From positions 405,021 through 469,020 of the forward strand of contig NZ_BOVP01000001.1 of the NCBI RefSeq assembly GCF_018403745.1: DNA of 64,000 nt, read 5' to 3'. This document shows positions 18,908-28,401 of the stretch, in pieces; positions within the stretch are counted from its first letter, which is position 1, and each line of letters opens with the position of its first letter. The position numbers and the translations under genes were made by a program. The notes below the pieces were generated by a model. It did not search any database, was not told the origin of the DNA, and was given only the letters and a program-made list of their open reading frames with translations. Source of the stretch: Lactococcus formosensis. Its GTDB lineage: Bacteria; Bacillota; Bacilli; Lactobacillales; Streptococcaceae.

Positions 18908-19975
18908 ATGACTCTATTTAACAAAATTAAAGAAATAACTGAAATTCAAGCAACAAGTGGCTATGAAGCGCCAATGCGTGACTATCTTCGTGCACGTATG
19001 GTGGAACTTGGATACACGCCTGAAACTGATGGTCTGGGCGGTATCTTTGTCACTAAAGAAAGTAAAACAGAAAATGCACCTCGTGTCATGGTTGCGGCCC
19101 ACATGGATGAAGTCGGCTTCATGGTATCTTCAATTAAAGCAGATGGTACATTACGTGTGGTTACACTTGGTGGTTGGAATCCCTTGGTCGTTAGTGCACA
19201 ACGCTTTACTTTATTCACACGTGAAGGTAAAAAAATACCTGTTGTGACTGGTGGCCTGCCACCACACCTTTTACGAGGAGCAGCTGGCGCACCAGCTATG
19301 CCACAAGTGGAAGATATTATCTTTGACGGTGGTTTCATGAGTAAAGAAGAAGCCCTAGAATTTGGGATTCGCCAAGGTGATGTTATCGTTCCTGAATCTG
19401 AAGCAATTTTAACTGCCAATGGTAAAAATGTCATCAGTAAGGCTTGGGATAATCGCTACGGTTGTCTTATGGTCTTAGAACTTTTAGACTATCTTAAAGA
19501 TAAAGAACTGCCAGTAACCTTGATTATCGGTGCAAACGTCCAAGAAGAAGTTGGCCTTCGTGGTGCCCATGTTTCAACAACTCAATTTAAACCTGAAGTT
19601 TTCTTTGCTGTTGACTGCTCTCCTGCAACCGATACTTTTGGAAATGATAATGGCCGTCTGGGCGAAGGTTCACTTCTTCGTTATTACGATCCAGGTCATA
19701 TCATGCTTCCTGGCATGAAGGACTTCCTTCTTAATACAGCAGAAGTTAATGGTATCAAGACACAAGCTTATATCTCAAAAGGTGGCACCGATGCTGGTGC
19801 AGCTCACTTGCAAAACGAAGGCGTGCCTTCAACAACTATTGGTGTTTGTGCTCGTTATATCCATAGCCATCAAACCATCTTCAACATGGATGATTTCACA
19901 GAAGCGCAAAACTTTATCCGGGCTATCGTTACAACTCTTAATCAAGAAAAAATTGCGGACATCAAAAACTATTAA
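18908..19975 (+). CDS. pepA: Glutamyl aminopeptidase PepA (M42 family)
   Basis: Cobalt/zinc M42 aminopeptidase releasing N-terminal Glu/Asp from peptides in casein or peptide utilisation. It has 355 residues. Metal-binding motifs are visible: AAHMDEVGFMV, KAWDNRYG, the catalytic EEVGLRGA, VDCSPATDTFG and the C-terminal RYIHSHQTIF. The site AAAGGAGACG lies before the ATG. Upstream TGC-TACAAT forms the -10. It is divergent from the DUF4651 operon and ends in a strong terminator. Confidence 0.97.
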   Translation: MTLFNKIKEITEIQATSGYEAPMRDYLRARMVELGYTPETDGLGGIFVTKESKTENAPRVMVAAHMDEVGFMVSSIKADGTLRVVTLGGWNPLVVSAQRFTLFTREGKKIPVVTGGLPPHLLRGAAGAPAMPQVEDIIFDGGFMSKEEALEFGIRQGDVIVPESEAILTANGKNVISKAWDNRYGCLMVLELLDYLKDKELPVTLIIGANVQEEVGLRGAHVSTTQFKPEVFFAVDCSPATDTFGNDNGRLGEGSLLRYYDPGHIMLPGMKDFLLNTAEVNGIKTQAYISKGGTDAGAAHLQNEGVPSTTIGVCARYIHSHQTIFNMDDFTEAQNFIRAIVTTLNQEKIADIKNY

Positions 19976-19977
19976 TA

Positions 19978-20004
19978 AAAAGAGGACATGTCCTCTTTTT
20001 TATT
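19978..20004 (+). terminator. pepA terminator
   Basis: AAAAGAGGACATGTCCTCTTTT palindromic stem followed by a T-run, right after the stop codon. Confidence 0.9.
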
Positions 20005-20085
20005 TTCTTTAAATTAATTATTCAGTTTTATTTCAGAAAGAAAAAGTAAAATCAAAAAGCACCAAATACGAATTTAGGGAAATTT

Positions 20086-20769
20086 ATGAATAAAAAACTT
20101 TACTATACTACTGGTTTACTTACTCTGGTGAGTTTTATAACTCTGACTGCCATTGTAAAACTTTCTTATACACACGCGCCCATTCCAAGTATTGATTCAC
20201 ATTTGCAAACCGTTGCTTGGCACCTTCAAAATAATGAATTTCTTGTTCAAATATCAAGTATCATTGCTAAATTTCTTGGCGACACTATGGGCGCTGTAAT
20301 AGGTCTTGTTATTGCCGGTATCATCTTTATCAAAGACAAGGTTTCAGCAATATGGTTAGCTCTTGTAGCCGCAATTGCTGTGGGAGGAAATACTCTAATT
20401 AAGTTAGTTATTGGCCGTGACCGTCCTGATATTCACCGTATTGCTGCTTTTACAGATGAACCAGGAAAAAGCTTTGCCAGTGGACATACAACCTTTGCAG
20501 TAGTGCTCTTTGGCTGTCTCTTCTTTATCCTTTTACATTCTCTTACTTCTGTATGGAGTAAGACCCTGATCGGTCTTTTCGCTATGGGATTAACTTTTTT
20601 AACGATGTTTTCACGTGTACTTCTTGGAGTTCATTATCCTTCAGATACTTTGGGCGGCTTACTTTGGGGACTTTCAGTCATCTGCCTCACCTATCCGACT
20701 TATCTTCATTATAAAAAATCAGAAAAACCGCAGCGTTACCTGCCAAAAAGCATGAGAAAAGCTGTTTAA
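20086..20769 (+). CDS. Membrane phosphatase, PAP2 family
   Basis: Integral membrane protein of 227 residues with about six hydrophobic segments. The three PAP2 catalytic signatures are present: KLVIGRDRP (KxxxxxxRP), FASGHTTF (SGH) and SRVLLGVHYPSD (SRxxxxxHxxxD). It is probably a diacylglycerol pyrophosphate/phosphatidate or undecaprenyl-diphosphate phosphatase; sequence alone does not separate these. It stands alone, with a shared terminator downstream. Confidence 0.92.
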   Translation: MNKKLYYTTGLLTLVSFITLTAIVKLSYTHAPIPSIDSHLQTVAWHLQNNEFLVQISSIIAKFLGDTMGAVIGLVIAGIIFIKDKVSAIWLALVAAIAVGGNTLIKLVIGRDRPDIHRIAAFTDEPGKSFASGHTTFAVVLFGCLFFILLHSLTSVWSKTLIGLFAMGLTFLTMFSRVLLGVHYPSDTLGGLLWGLSVICLTYPTYLHYKKSEKPQRYLPKSMRKAV

Positions 20770-20771
20770 AC

Positions 20772-20806
20772 CTAAAAAGCTTTGACTATAGGTCAAGGCT
20801 TTTTTC
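20772..20806. terminator. Bidirectional terminator, PAP2 gene / alkyltransferase
   Basis: Stem AGCTTTGAC/GTCAAGGCT with a TATAG loop, flanked by A-run and T-run, between two convergent genes. Confidence 0.8.
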
Positions 20807-21190
20807 ATAGTTGAGTATCTTTTGCTTAATATCTACTGCTGCTTCCTGGCCCATAAAACCGCCCAAACTGCCATCTTTACGTGTGACGCGATGACATGGT
20901 AAAATGACAGGCAAAGGATTACGTGCTAAAGCCTGACCTACAGCTTGTTGTGCTTTAGGGCTCCCCACACGCGCAGCCATTTCCTGATAGCTTATCGTCG
21001 TTCCCGCAGGAATTTTGGGAAGTTCCAACCAAACAGCTTGTTGAAATGCTGTCCCTGTGGTCAAGACAAAGTTTTGGCTCTTATTAAGGGCTTCATAAGT
21101 CATCTTTTCGTGTTGGTCATCAAAAAAAACCTGGATAATCTGCCCCTTAGCATTGCGTGATACAGAAAGTGGGATACTCTCATTCATCAT
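20786..21190 (-). CDS. Methylated-DNA-protein-cysteine methyltransferase, paralogue 1
   Basis: DNA repair suicide alkyltransferase for O6-alkylguanine. The active-site PCHRV motif is intact (Cys99 from the chosen start), with the helix-turn-helix segment SYQEMAARVGSP. I chose ATG 21190 because GAGGAGGA lies 9 bases upstream; a frame to 21208 exists. It is short (134 residues), mostly the C-terminal catalytic domain. It overlaps the stop of the upstream paralogue by 11 bases, so the two are coupled. Confidence 0.88.
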   Translation of the reverse strand: MMNESIPLSVSRNAKGQIIQVFFDDQHEKMTYEALNKSQNFVLTTGTAFQQAVWLELPKIPAGTTISYQEMAARVGSPKAQQAVGQALARNPLPVILPCHRVTRKDGSLGGFMGQEAAVDIKQKILNYEKSLDL

Positions 21191-21689
21191 ATGTATTTTC
21201 CTCCTCAAAGTTCAACAACCATTCTTTACGCCATAATCCCCAAGCATACCCAGCTAATTGCCCCGAACTTTTTTTCAAACGATGGCAAGGAATCACGATC
21301 GCAAAACGGTTGGCTGCATTTGCTGCGCCTACCGCAATACTGGCTTGCGGCTGTACAAGGTCTTGTGCAATTTCTTTATAAGTTCTTGTTTGCCCAAACG
21401 GAATCTTTTCAACCTCTCTCCATACTTTTTGCTGAAATTCTGTACCTTGTGTAGCTAAAGGGAGTTTAAAACTTTTTCTTTTCTTATCAAAATACTCTTG
21501 CAGTTCTTCCTCAACCTGACATGAAACCGCGGTGGGATGTTCTAATAAAGAAACATCTAGCTTTTCAAGCTTCCTCTTGAAGGCCTCAGTCTCTATAAAG
21601 TCTAAGCGATAAAGAAACTGTGCATCACTAATACTCAACATTTGACCAATAGGTGTGTCAATATAGCTTTTATAAAGAATCTTCTTCAT
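21180..21689 (-). CDS. ogt: Methylated-DNA-protein-cysteine methyltransferase, paralogue 2
   Basis: 169 residues from ATG 21689: an N-terminal RNase H-like domain (about 1-80) and a C-terminal catalytic domain with PCHRL (Cys135) and TYKEIAQDL. An extended -10 (TGC-TATAAT, 21696-21701) ends 6 bases before this ATG and no Shine-Dalgarno is near, so a leaderless transcript is predicted. A longer frame to 21719 would begin upstream of that promoter. Two overlapping alkyltransferases in tandem suggest division of labour or redundancy. The N-terminal domain carries an extra cysteine, not clearly an Ada-type metal centre. Confidence 0.9.
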   Translation of the reverse strand: MKKILYKSYIDTPIGQMLSISDAQFLYRLDFIETEAFKRKLEKLDVSLLEHPTAVSCQVEEELQEYFDKKRKSFKLPLATQGTEFQQKVWREVEKIPFGQTRTYKEIAQDLVQPQASIAVGAANAANRFAIVIPCHRLKKSSGQLAGYAWGLWRKEWLLNFEEENTYDE

Positions 21690-21739
21690 AACATTATTAT
21701 AGCATAGTACCTCAAACACATAAGCTATCCCCAGTACCC

Positions 21740-21771
21740 AAAAAAGAGAGCAAATATCGCTCTCTTTTTAC
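21740..21771 (-). terminator. pbp1b terminator
   Basis: Stem AAAAAGAGAGC/GCTCTCTTTTT with a seven-base loop, just after the pbp1b stop. Confidence 0.88.
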
Positions 21772-24194
21772 TATTTTTTAGTTCCTAAAATTCTATTCCA
21801 GGCGTCATTATAATTCGCCTCTGTACCACCAATTCCGAACTTAAATTGTGTCACAGGGGCTCCATTTTTAGCCCAATAACTTGTGGTTGTTTCGCCCGAA
21901 ACTTTAACATTTTTAAGATTGCCGCCAGTTACAGTACCTGGTTTTTGACCAGTAGACTTAAGAACAGTGCTCTTAATCACATCTGGATCTTTACTTGGTT
22001 CTGGGAATTTTTCACCAGGACCAAAGACATTTGGATCAGCTGCTGCAATAGCATTGACTAAGTTTGCCATATATGTACCATTATTGACCGCAGCGGTCTT
22101 GCTGCCCATCGACGTGTTATCATCATGACCGATCCACCCCCCAAGGGATACTCTAGGCGTTGAAAGCATGAGCCACCCGTCTACATAATCATTGGAAGTA
22201 CCTGTCTTACCTGTCCAGTCTACGCTACTTGCAAGCGTTGGATTAATGGCCTGTAAGTCCTGTAAAAAGTTTGTTGTTCGGCGACTCACATCATAGGTTA
22301 AAACATTACGTAAAAGATCCTCAGTAATGGTTGAAGTTGCTTGTGAGAAGACTCTTTCTGCTTGACTCTTATGCTCGTAGATATCTTTACCCGAGTCATC
22401 TTTGATACTTTGGACAACATAATGTGGCTCATAAACACCACCATTAGCCAAGGCTTGATATCCATTGGTATGTTGCACCACGGTTGGCTCAATACCACCA
22501 CCGAGTGGAAGAGATTCGACACTGTAATCTGGCACAGAATAGCCCATTTTCTTCATGTAAGGTTCCACGCTATTGCCAGAGTCAAGAATGGCTTGATAGG
22601 TCCAATGCGCAGGGATATTCCATGATACGCCTAAAGCTTCATTAAGGCTTACCATTCCAGTTCCTGTTTCACCAACGTGCAAAATTGGAGTGCCATCAGA
22701 GAAACTTGCCGGATAGTTACTCAACATGCTGGCTGATCCAATCAATCCGAAATCAATTGCTGGCGCATAAGCTAAGATAGGTTTAATCGAAGATCCTGGA
22801 CTACGCTTGGTATCAAAAGCATGATTATTTTGATTGGTTGCATAGTCTAGGCCACCAATAAAGCCAAGTACCGCCCCTGTTTTATTGTCCATGAGGACAT
22901 TCCCGGTCTGCACTTCACCTGTACCATCTTGTAAAATACCGCCATACTGCGCTACTGCATTTTGCATAGCATCGTACACACTATGATTAATCGTGGTTGT
23001 GATGGTGTATCCACCTGTTTGTAAAGCTTGAGCAGCCAACTCACGATATTTTTGTTTTGTGCTATCGTTTCCTTGGTCTGTTGCCGAAACCTTATCCCTC
23101 TTGATCAGATAATCATAGACGTGATCAAGGGCTTCACTATACACAACATTATAAAGATAACCATGTGCTACAGAATCTTGTGGCTGTGAAGGGAGGAATG
23201 ATTGGGAAATATCCACAGCACTATATTTTTCATAATCTTTTTTAGTCAAATACCCTGCACGATACATATTAAACAAAACATTTTGTTGACGTGCTAAGCC
23301 ATAAGAGAGTAGTTCTTTTGATTTGAGCGAACCGTCCACATTATAAGGAGAATAAACAATAGGACTTTGTGGCAACCCAGCGATGAATGCTGCTTCTGGC
23401 ACCGATAAATCTTTAGCAGACTTGCCAAAAATACCTTTCGCTGCGGCTTGAACACCTGCAATATTTTTCCCTTGGTTATTACGTCCAAAAGGTGAAACAT
23501 TAAGGTAATCCGTTAAAATCTCATCTTTACTCAAATATTGGTTGAGTTGGAGCGCATACACAATCTCACTTGCCTTACGTTGAAAAGTGACACTGTCTCC
23601 AAGAGACTGCTGTTTTACCAGCTGTTGCGTAATTGTTGATCCTCCAGAACTTGTCCCTCCACCTACGGCACCCAGAACACCACGAATTACTGCTTTTGGT
23701 ACAACTCCTCTGTTATCCATAAATGTTTCATCTTCTGTTGCAATCAAGGCTTTTTTCACATTTTCGGAAATTTGGTTGCTCGGCACATTTACCCTTACTA
23801 AATCACTGGAAATGTCAGAGATATTTTCACCATTGCTATACTTCATGACGGAGACACCATGGATATTATTGATCTGTTCGAGAAGTTGCTCCTTATCTGG
23901 GACCTTCGTATTTTCAACAAGACGAGCAAAATACCCCACGCCTGCTGCAGCTCCAAATACACCAACTAAAAGTAAAAGCACACCAAAAATGACAACTACC
24001 CCACGCACAACTGTAAAAATAGTCTGGAGTGTTGTTTTTCCTTCTTCTGTATCTGCTTGAACTTTTTTAGGTTTTTGAGGCTTTTTCGGAGAATTTTTAC
24101 GTTTTTCCTGCGTTTTGCTGGCACGCTTCTTCTCCATTTTAGCCTGCAAACGTGCCTGTGCACGTTCCTTCGACTGTTCTTGATCTTTTTTCAT
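21771..24194 (-). CDS. pbp1b: Class A penicillin-binding protein PBP1b
   Basis: Bifunctional peptidoglycan glycosyltransferase/transpeptidase, 807 residues. It has a lysine-rich cytoplasmic N-terminus (1-55), one membrane segment (about 62-92), a GT51 domain with IATEDETFMDNRGV, GGSTITQQLVKQ and QYLSKDEILTDYLN, and a transpeptidase domain with Ser-x-x-Lys in SPGSSIKPI, an SWN motif and KTGTSNDYVDGW. The divergent pairing with tyrS matches streptococcal pbp1b. Extended -10 TGG-TATAAT (24202-24207) lies 7 bases before the ATG with no Shine-Dalgarno, again suggesting a leaderless mRNA. Confidence 0.95.
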   Translation of the reverse strand: MKKDQEQSKERAQARLQAKMEKKRASKTQEKRKNSPKKPQKPKKVQADTEEGKTTLQTIFTVVRGVVVIFGVLLLLVGVFGAAAGVGYFARLVENTKVPDKEQLLEQINNIHGVSVMKYSNGENISDISSDLVRVNVPSNQISENVKKALIATEDETFMDNRGVVPKAVIRGVLGAVGGGTSSGGSTITQQLVKQQSLGDSVTFQRKASEIVYALQLNQYLSKDEILTDYLNVSPFGRNNQGKNIAGVQAAAKGIFGKSAKDLSVPEAAFIAGLPQSPIVYSPYNVDGSLKSKELLSYGLARQQNVLFNMYRAGYLTKKDYEKYSAVDISQSFLPSQPQDSVAHGYLYNVVYSEALDHVYDYLIKRDKVSATDQGNDSTKQKYRELAAQALQTGGYTITTTINHSVYDAMQNAVAQYGGILQDGTGEVQTGNVLMDNKTGAVLGFIGGLDYATNQNNHAFDTKRSPGSSIKPILAYAPAIDFGLIGSASMLSNYPASFSDGTPILHVGETGTGMVSLNEALGVSWNIPAHWTYQAILDSGNSVEPYMKKMGYSVPDYSVESLPLGGGIEPTVVQHTNGYQALANGGVYEPHYVVQSIKDDSGKDIYEHKSQAERVFSQATSTITEDLLRNVLTYDVSRRTTNFLQDLQAINPTLASSVDWTGKTGTSNDYVDGWLMLSTPRVSLGGWIGHDDNTSMGSKTAAVNNGTYMANLVNAIAAADPNVFGPGEKFPEPSKDPDVIKSTVLKSTGQKPGTVTGGNLKNVKVSGETTTSYWAKNGAPVTQFKFGIGGTEANYNDAWNRILGTKK

Positions 24195-24330
24195 AATACA
24201 TATTATACCAAACTTAGTCTCTTTTTTCGCCCCTATTTTTCCTTTTTTTTTGATATAATGAGAACGTTAATCTAATTACTGAGAGAAACTATAATAAAAC
24301 TGTCAGTATTAACTAAATTTAGGAGGTAAC

Positions 24331-25590
24331 ATGAATATTTTTGACGAACTAAAAGAACGTGGTCTTATTTTCCAAACCACTGATGAAAAAGCTCTTCGCG
24401 AAGCTTTAACTGAGGGCATGGTAAGTTATTATGTTGGTTACGATCCTACTGCTGACAGTTTACACCTTGGTAATCTGGTCTTAATTCTTACAATGAAGCG
24501 TCTACAAATGGCTGGGCACAAACCTTATCCACTGGTTGGCGGCGCTACTGGACTTGTTGGCGATCCATCTTTCAAAGATGCCGAGCGTGGTTTACAAACT
24601 AAAGATACTGTTGTGGCTTGGGCAGATAAAATTCGTGCTCAGTTGGAACGTTTCCTTGACTTTGAAAATGGCGAAAATAAAGCTCAAATGGAAAACAACT
24701 ATAATTGGTTCGAAAATTTATCCTTTATTGATTTCCTTCGGGATGTCGGTAAGTATTACACAATTAACTACATGATGAGTAAGGATTCAGTGAAGAGCCG
24801 TATCGAATCAGGTATCTCTTACACCGAGTTTGCTTACCAAATCATGCAGGGTTACGATTTCTACGAGCTTAACCAACGTCATGGTATTACATTACAACTC
24901 GGTGGTTCTGACCAATGGGGCAATATGACTGCAGGAACTGAACTGCTCCGTCGTAAGGCTGGAAAAACTGGACATGTCATCACTATTCCATTGATTACAG
25001 ACTCAACAGGTAAAAAATTTGGTAAATCAGAAGGAAACGCCATCTGGCTTGATGCAGATAAAACATCACCTTTCGAAATGTACCAGTTTTGGTTGAATGT
25101 CAACGATGATGATGCTGTAAAAATGCTCAAAATTTTCACTTTCTTATCTCTTGAAGAAATCGCTGAAATTGGTGAGAAATTTGAGGCTGCACGTCACGAG
25201 CGTTTAGCTCAAAAAGTCTTGGCACGCGAAGTTGTGACTCTTGTCCATGGGAAAGCCGCTTACGAGCAAGCTGTAAAAATCACGGAAACTTTATTTGGCG
25301 GTGGTGATTTGAAAGCTCTTGATGCTAAATCAATTCTTTCTGGCCTCAAAGATGTACCAACATATCAAGTCAAGGCAGATGATAACCTCAATATCGTTGA
25401 ACTCTTGATTTCTGCAGGAATCGAAAACTCAAAACGGCAAGCACGTGAAGATGTAACAAACGGTGCGATTTATATCAATGGAGAACGCGTTCAAGATTTG
25501 GACTACAGCTTCTCCGATGCAGATAAAATTGACAATCAACTTACTGTTGTTCGCCGTGGTAAAAAGAAAAATTTCATCTTAACTTATTAA
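24331..25590 (+). CDS. tyrS: Tyrosyl-tRNA synthetase
   Basis: Class I aminoacyl-tRNA synthetase, 419 residues. It has the HIGH-like HLGN (about 47-50), GGSDQWGN tyrosine-pocket motif, KMSKS-like KFGKSEG and a C-terminal S4 RNA-binding domain ([14 protein letters not shown]). The upstream region is only about 80 bases beyond the TATAAT, too short for a T-box leader, so tyrosine T-box control is absent here. An AGGAGGT site precedes the ATG and a terminator follows. Confidence 0.98.
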   Translation: MNIFDELKERGLIFQTTDEKALREALTEGMVSYYVGYDPTADSLHLGNLVLILTMKRLQMAGHKPYPLVGGATGLVGDPSFKDAERGLQTKDTVVAWADKIRAQLERFLDFENGENKAQMENNYNWFENLSFIDFLRDVGKYYTINYMMSKDSVKSRIESGISYTEFAYQIMQGYDFYELNQRHGITLQLGGSDQWGNMTAGTELLRRKAGKTGHVITIPLITDSTGKKFGKSEGNAIWLDADKTSPFEMYQFWLNVNDDDAVKMLKIFTFLSLEEIAEIGEKFEAARHERLAQKVLAREVVTLVHGKAAYEQAVKITETLFGGGDLKALDAKSILSGLKDVPTYQVKADDNLNIVELLISAGIENSKRQAREDVTNGAIYINGERVQDLDYSFSDADKIDNQLTVVRRGKKKNFILTY

Positions 25591-25611
25591 GTTAATGTCT
25601 AATATTTAAGT

Positions 25612-25641
25612 AGCAACAGGGAATTCTCTGTTGCTTTTTTA
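25612..25641 (+). terminator. tyrS terminator
   Basis: AGCAACAG/CTGTTGCT stem with a short loop followed by six T. Confidence 0.9.
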
Positions 25642-25714
25642 ATCCAAACGCATTATTTTTCTAATTGAATCATGATATAATAGAGTTTAAGAACAAGATT
25701 ATAAGGATAATAGC

Positions 25715-26182
25715 ATGCCTGATAAAGATTTTGAACAAATGCTGAGAGATTTACGTGAACAGTATTTAGAAAAAGAAGAAATGACAGAAGAACCCTCTGA
25801 TTCTGAAAAAAGTGAGATTTATACTCCAGTTTCACAAGAGGAAAAAAGACACAAAATACTTGAATCACTCCATCTTCTCGAAGAGAAGAAACTTTTCTTG
25901 TCTCAAAAACTTAAGGATTTCCATCAGCAAGATGCTAGTTATGAACAAATTTCAAAGCTGAAACATCAAATTGAGGCTCTCAAGTATAAACAATCTCTTC
26001 TGCAGCAAAGGCTTGAATATATCGACAGCGGTGAATCAGACTTCACTAAAAAAGAGAAGCTTAAACGTCAATTAACAGAACTTGAGCTCAAACGCTGTCG
26101 CGCGCTCTTAAGTAAAAAGAGCTGTGCCAAAATCGATCAGAAGATTAATCAAAAAAAGGACCTTTTCAAAAAGATAAAGTAA
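25715..26182 (+). CDS. Hypothetical coiled-coil protein
   Basis: 155 residues, not recognised. The N-terminal third is acidic (MTEEPSDSEKSE). From about residue 45 it is almost entirely long charged helices with heptad-like leucine spacing, typical of a coiled coil. It has no signal peptide, membrane segment or enzymatic motif, and its single cysteine pair lies near the C-terminus. The ribosome site AAGGA precedes the ATG and TATAAT lies about 30 bases upstream, so it looks like a real single gene between tyrS and the antiporter. No function is proposed. Confidence 0.7.
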   Translation: MPDKDFEQMLRDLREQYLEKEEMTEEPSDSEKSEIYTPVSQEEKRHKILESLHLLEEKKLFLSQKLKDFHQQDASYEQISKLKHQIEALKYKQSLLQQRLEYIDSGESDFTKKEKLKRQLTELELKRCRALLSKKSCAKIDQKINQKKDLFKKIK

Positions 26183-26260
26183 CCTTTTAACCTTATAACC
26201 AATATGCTGTACTTTTAATGCAGCTTCTTGCTCTAAAATAGACGAAAGAAAGGAAAATTT

Positions 26261-28351
26261 GTGCTCCATACTATTTTTTATGTCATCATTTTTCTTCTTG
26301 CTCTAGTTATTTCAAATATCATCAATAAAGTTTTCCCAAAGTTGGCTCTTCCGCTGATTCAAGTTGTGATTGGGCTATGTTTGGGCTTTTTAGGTGCATC
26401 AAAACTTTTGCAGGTTGACCCAGAATTCTTCTTGGGCTTCATCATTGCTCCTTTGCTTTTCCGTGAAAGTGAAGAGGCAGATGTCAAACATATCTTTAAA
26501 CATACTCGAACGATATTAATGCTTATCTTCCCCTTAGTTTTCATCACAACTATTGGTTTAGGCTACTTAACGCATTTCTTTTACTTATCTGTACCTTTGG
26601 CTGCTTGTTTTGCCTTAGGGGCTTCTTTAGCACCGACAGATGCAATCGCTGTTGCTGCTCTATCCGAAAGATTCAGTTTCCCCAAGCGGGTCATGAGTAT
26701 TCTTACAGGTGAAGGTCTTCTTAATGATGCTTCTGGTATCATCTCCTTCCAGATTACCGTTCTTGCACTGGTCACTGGAGAATTTTCCCTGACACACGCT
26801 TCTGCTGACCTTGTAGTCTCTGCAATCGGTGGTGCACTTGTCGGTTTCATTCTGGTTTGGATGAAGTCCTTTATTCTCAGAATTCTTGAAGATGTCGATG
26901 CTCGAGATGTTACAGGTTACCTTATTTTGGAGCTTATGCTTCCTTTATCTGCATTTTTAATTGCTGATATGCTTGAGGTTTCTGGGATTATTGCTGTCGT
27001 CGTCGCCGGAGTCATGCAAGCCAACGGTCTTAAAAGGACAACGCTTTTCGATGCCCAAGTCACAAAAGTGAAAAATACAATCTGGAATTTGCTGACCTTC
27101 GTTTTAAATTCAACGGTCTTCCTTTTCCTTGGGATAGAGTTACATCAACTTGTCTTTCCGCTCATTGCGGATCCGCTTTACTCTACAACATCCCTTTTGT
27201 TCATGGTACTACTTTTAACAATCGGTCTCTTTACCCTGCGCTTTTTGATCTTGGCTATCTACTATCGTTATGTTTCTCTACGCCGTAATCAAAGCTTTAC
27301 TGCTTACTGGAATGATATCTTGTTACTTACTTTTGCTGGTTCCAAAGGTACCGTCAGCATCGCTACTGTCCTTCTATTGCCACGGACAGTGGATATTCCT
27401 CATAGCTTGATTATCTTCCTCTGTGCGGCAGTTACGGCACTCAGTTTCTTAACCGGACTATTTGTTTTACCTTTAATTGCTGCCAAGAAGGTTGTCAAAG
27501 TTGACAATCTAGTAAAAATTTCTATCTTAGCCGATGTTATTCGTGAGTTAGAAAATGACTTAAAGCAAGTCACGAAAGAAAAAGCCCGTCTTGGTTATAA
27601 TATCGCCATCGACAGTTATCAAGATCGCATCCAAAAACTCATCATCGAGCAAGAAAGCTCGAATACTTCAATTGACTTTAATGAATTACAACTGCTTATC
27701 GTCCGACTTGAAGCTGAGGGATTGGAAAATGCTTTGAGACAAAATGAAATCTCCATGTACACCTACCGTACCTATCAGCGCTACCTTCATTCGATGGAAC
27801 AGTCTGTAGCGCATAATCTGGTTTCAAGTATCCAGTTTGCTTCGGCTATTTCCATCCGTGTGCTTCATTTTCTCTTCTCAAGAATCATTCGTTTAGACTT
27901 CAGTTTCCGTAAAACACGGCCAGATAATGCTACAGCACATCGTGAAATTACCGAACTTTACTTTTCTAATACAGAGTTGGTCCTTCAAGCTTTAGATAAT
28001 CTTGAATCTGTTTACGATGACCGTTTGATTCATTACTTGCAAGCAGAACGTTTACGTTCCGCAGAATTTGTTGCCCGTGGTGGCTATATTACTGGTATTT
28101 TGCATCGTGCGCAGCCCAATAATCTAAAAGAAATGATGCGCGCTTACTACCTAGAACGTAAAGCAATCTTTGAGTATGAATCCCGTGGAGAGTTAACAAT
28201 TGGTGAAGCAAAGGTCTTACGTCAAAATGTGAATACCCTAGAGGATTATTCCCTTGCAAGCAACCATCATACATTACTCTACGACTTTATTGAAAAGAGG
28301 CGTAAAAAGGTTCAAAGAAAAACAAATAATGAACTTTCAGCAAATAAATGA
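26261..28351 (+). CDS. Monovalent cation/proton antiporter, NhaP (CPA1) type
   Basis: Membrane antiporter of 696 residues. The N-terminal 410 or so residues contain 12 or so hydrophobic segments with CPA1 motifs (PTDAIAVAAL, GEGLLNDASGIISF, the SKGTVSIATVLLLP segment). The remaining 280 residues are a hydrophilic cytoplasmic tail with helical repeats, as in large Firmicute NhaP/YjcE proteins. It starts with GTG, with AAGGAAA 5 bases upstream. It probably exports Na+ (or K+) in exchange for protons; the ion is not deducible. It ends in a terminator shared with the MFS gene. Confidence 0.9.
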   Translation: MLHTIFYVIIFLLALVISNIINKVFPKLALPLIQVVIGLCLGFLGASKLLQVDPEFFLGFIIAPLLFRESEEADVKHIFKHTRTILMLIFPLVFITTIGLGYLTHFFYLSVPLAACFALGASLAPTDAIAVAALSERFSFPKRVMSILTGEGLLNDASGIISFQITVLALVTGEFSLTHASADLVVSAIGGALVGFILVWMKSFILRILEDVDARDVTGYLILELMLPLSAFLIADMLEVSGIIAVVVAGVMQANGLKRTTLFDAQVTKVKNTIWNLLTFVLNSTVFLFLGIELHQLVFPLIADPLYSTTSLLFMVLLLTIGLFTLRFLILAIYYRYVSLRRNQSFTAYWNDILLLTFAGSKGTVSIATVLLLPRTVDIPHSLIIFLCAAVTALSFLTGLFVLPLIAAKKVVKVDNLVKISILADVIRELENDLKQVTKEKARLGYNIAIDSYQDRIQKLIIEQESSNTSIDFNELQLLIVRLEAEGLENALRQNEISMYTYRTYQRYLHSMEQSVAHNLVSSIQFASAISIRVLHFLFSRIIRLDFSFRKTRPDNATAHREITELYFSNTELVLQALDNLESVYDDRLIHYLQAERLRSAEFVARGGYITGILHRAQPNNLKEMMRAYYLERKAIFEYESRGELTIGEAKVLRQNVNTLEDYSLASNHHTLLYDFIEKRRKKVQRKTNNELSANK

Positions 28352-28401
28352 AAATAAAAAAACACCGAGCTTTAAACTTTGCTCAGGTGTTCTTTTATTT
28401 T
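28351..28401. terminator. Bidirectional terminator, antiporter / MFS pump
   Basis: AACACC-GAGC / GCTC-(A)GGTGTT stem with a ten-base loop, A-rich before and T-rich after. Confidence 0.85.
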
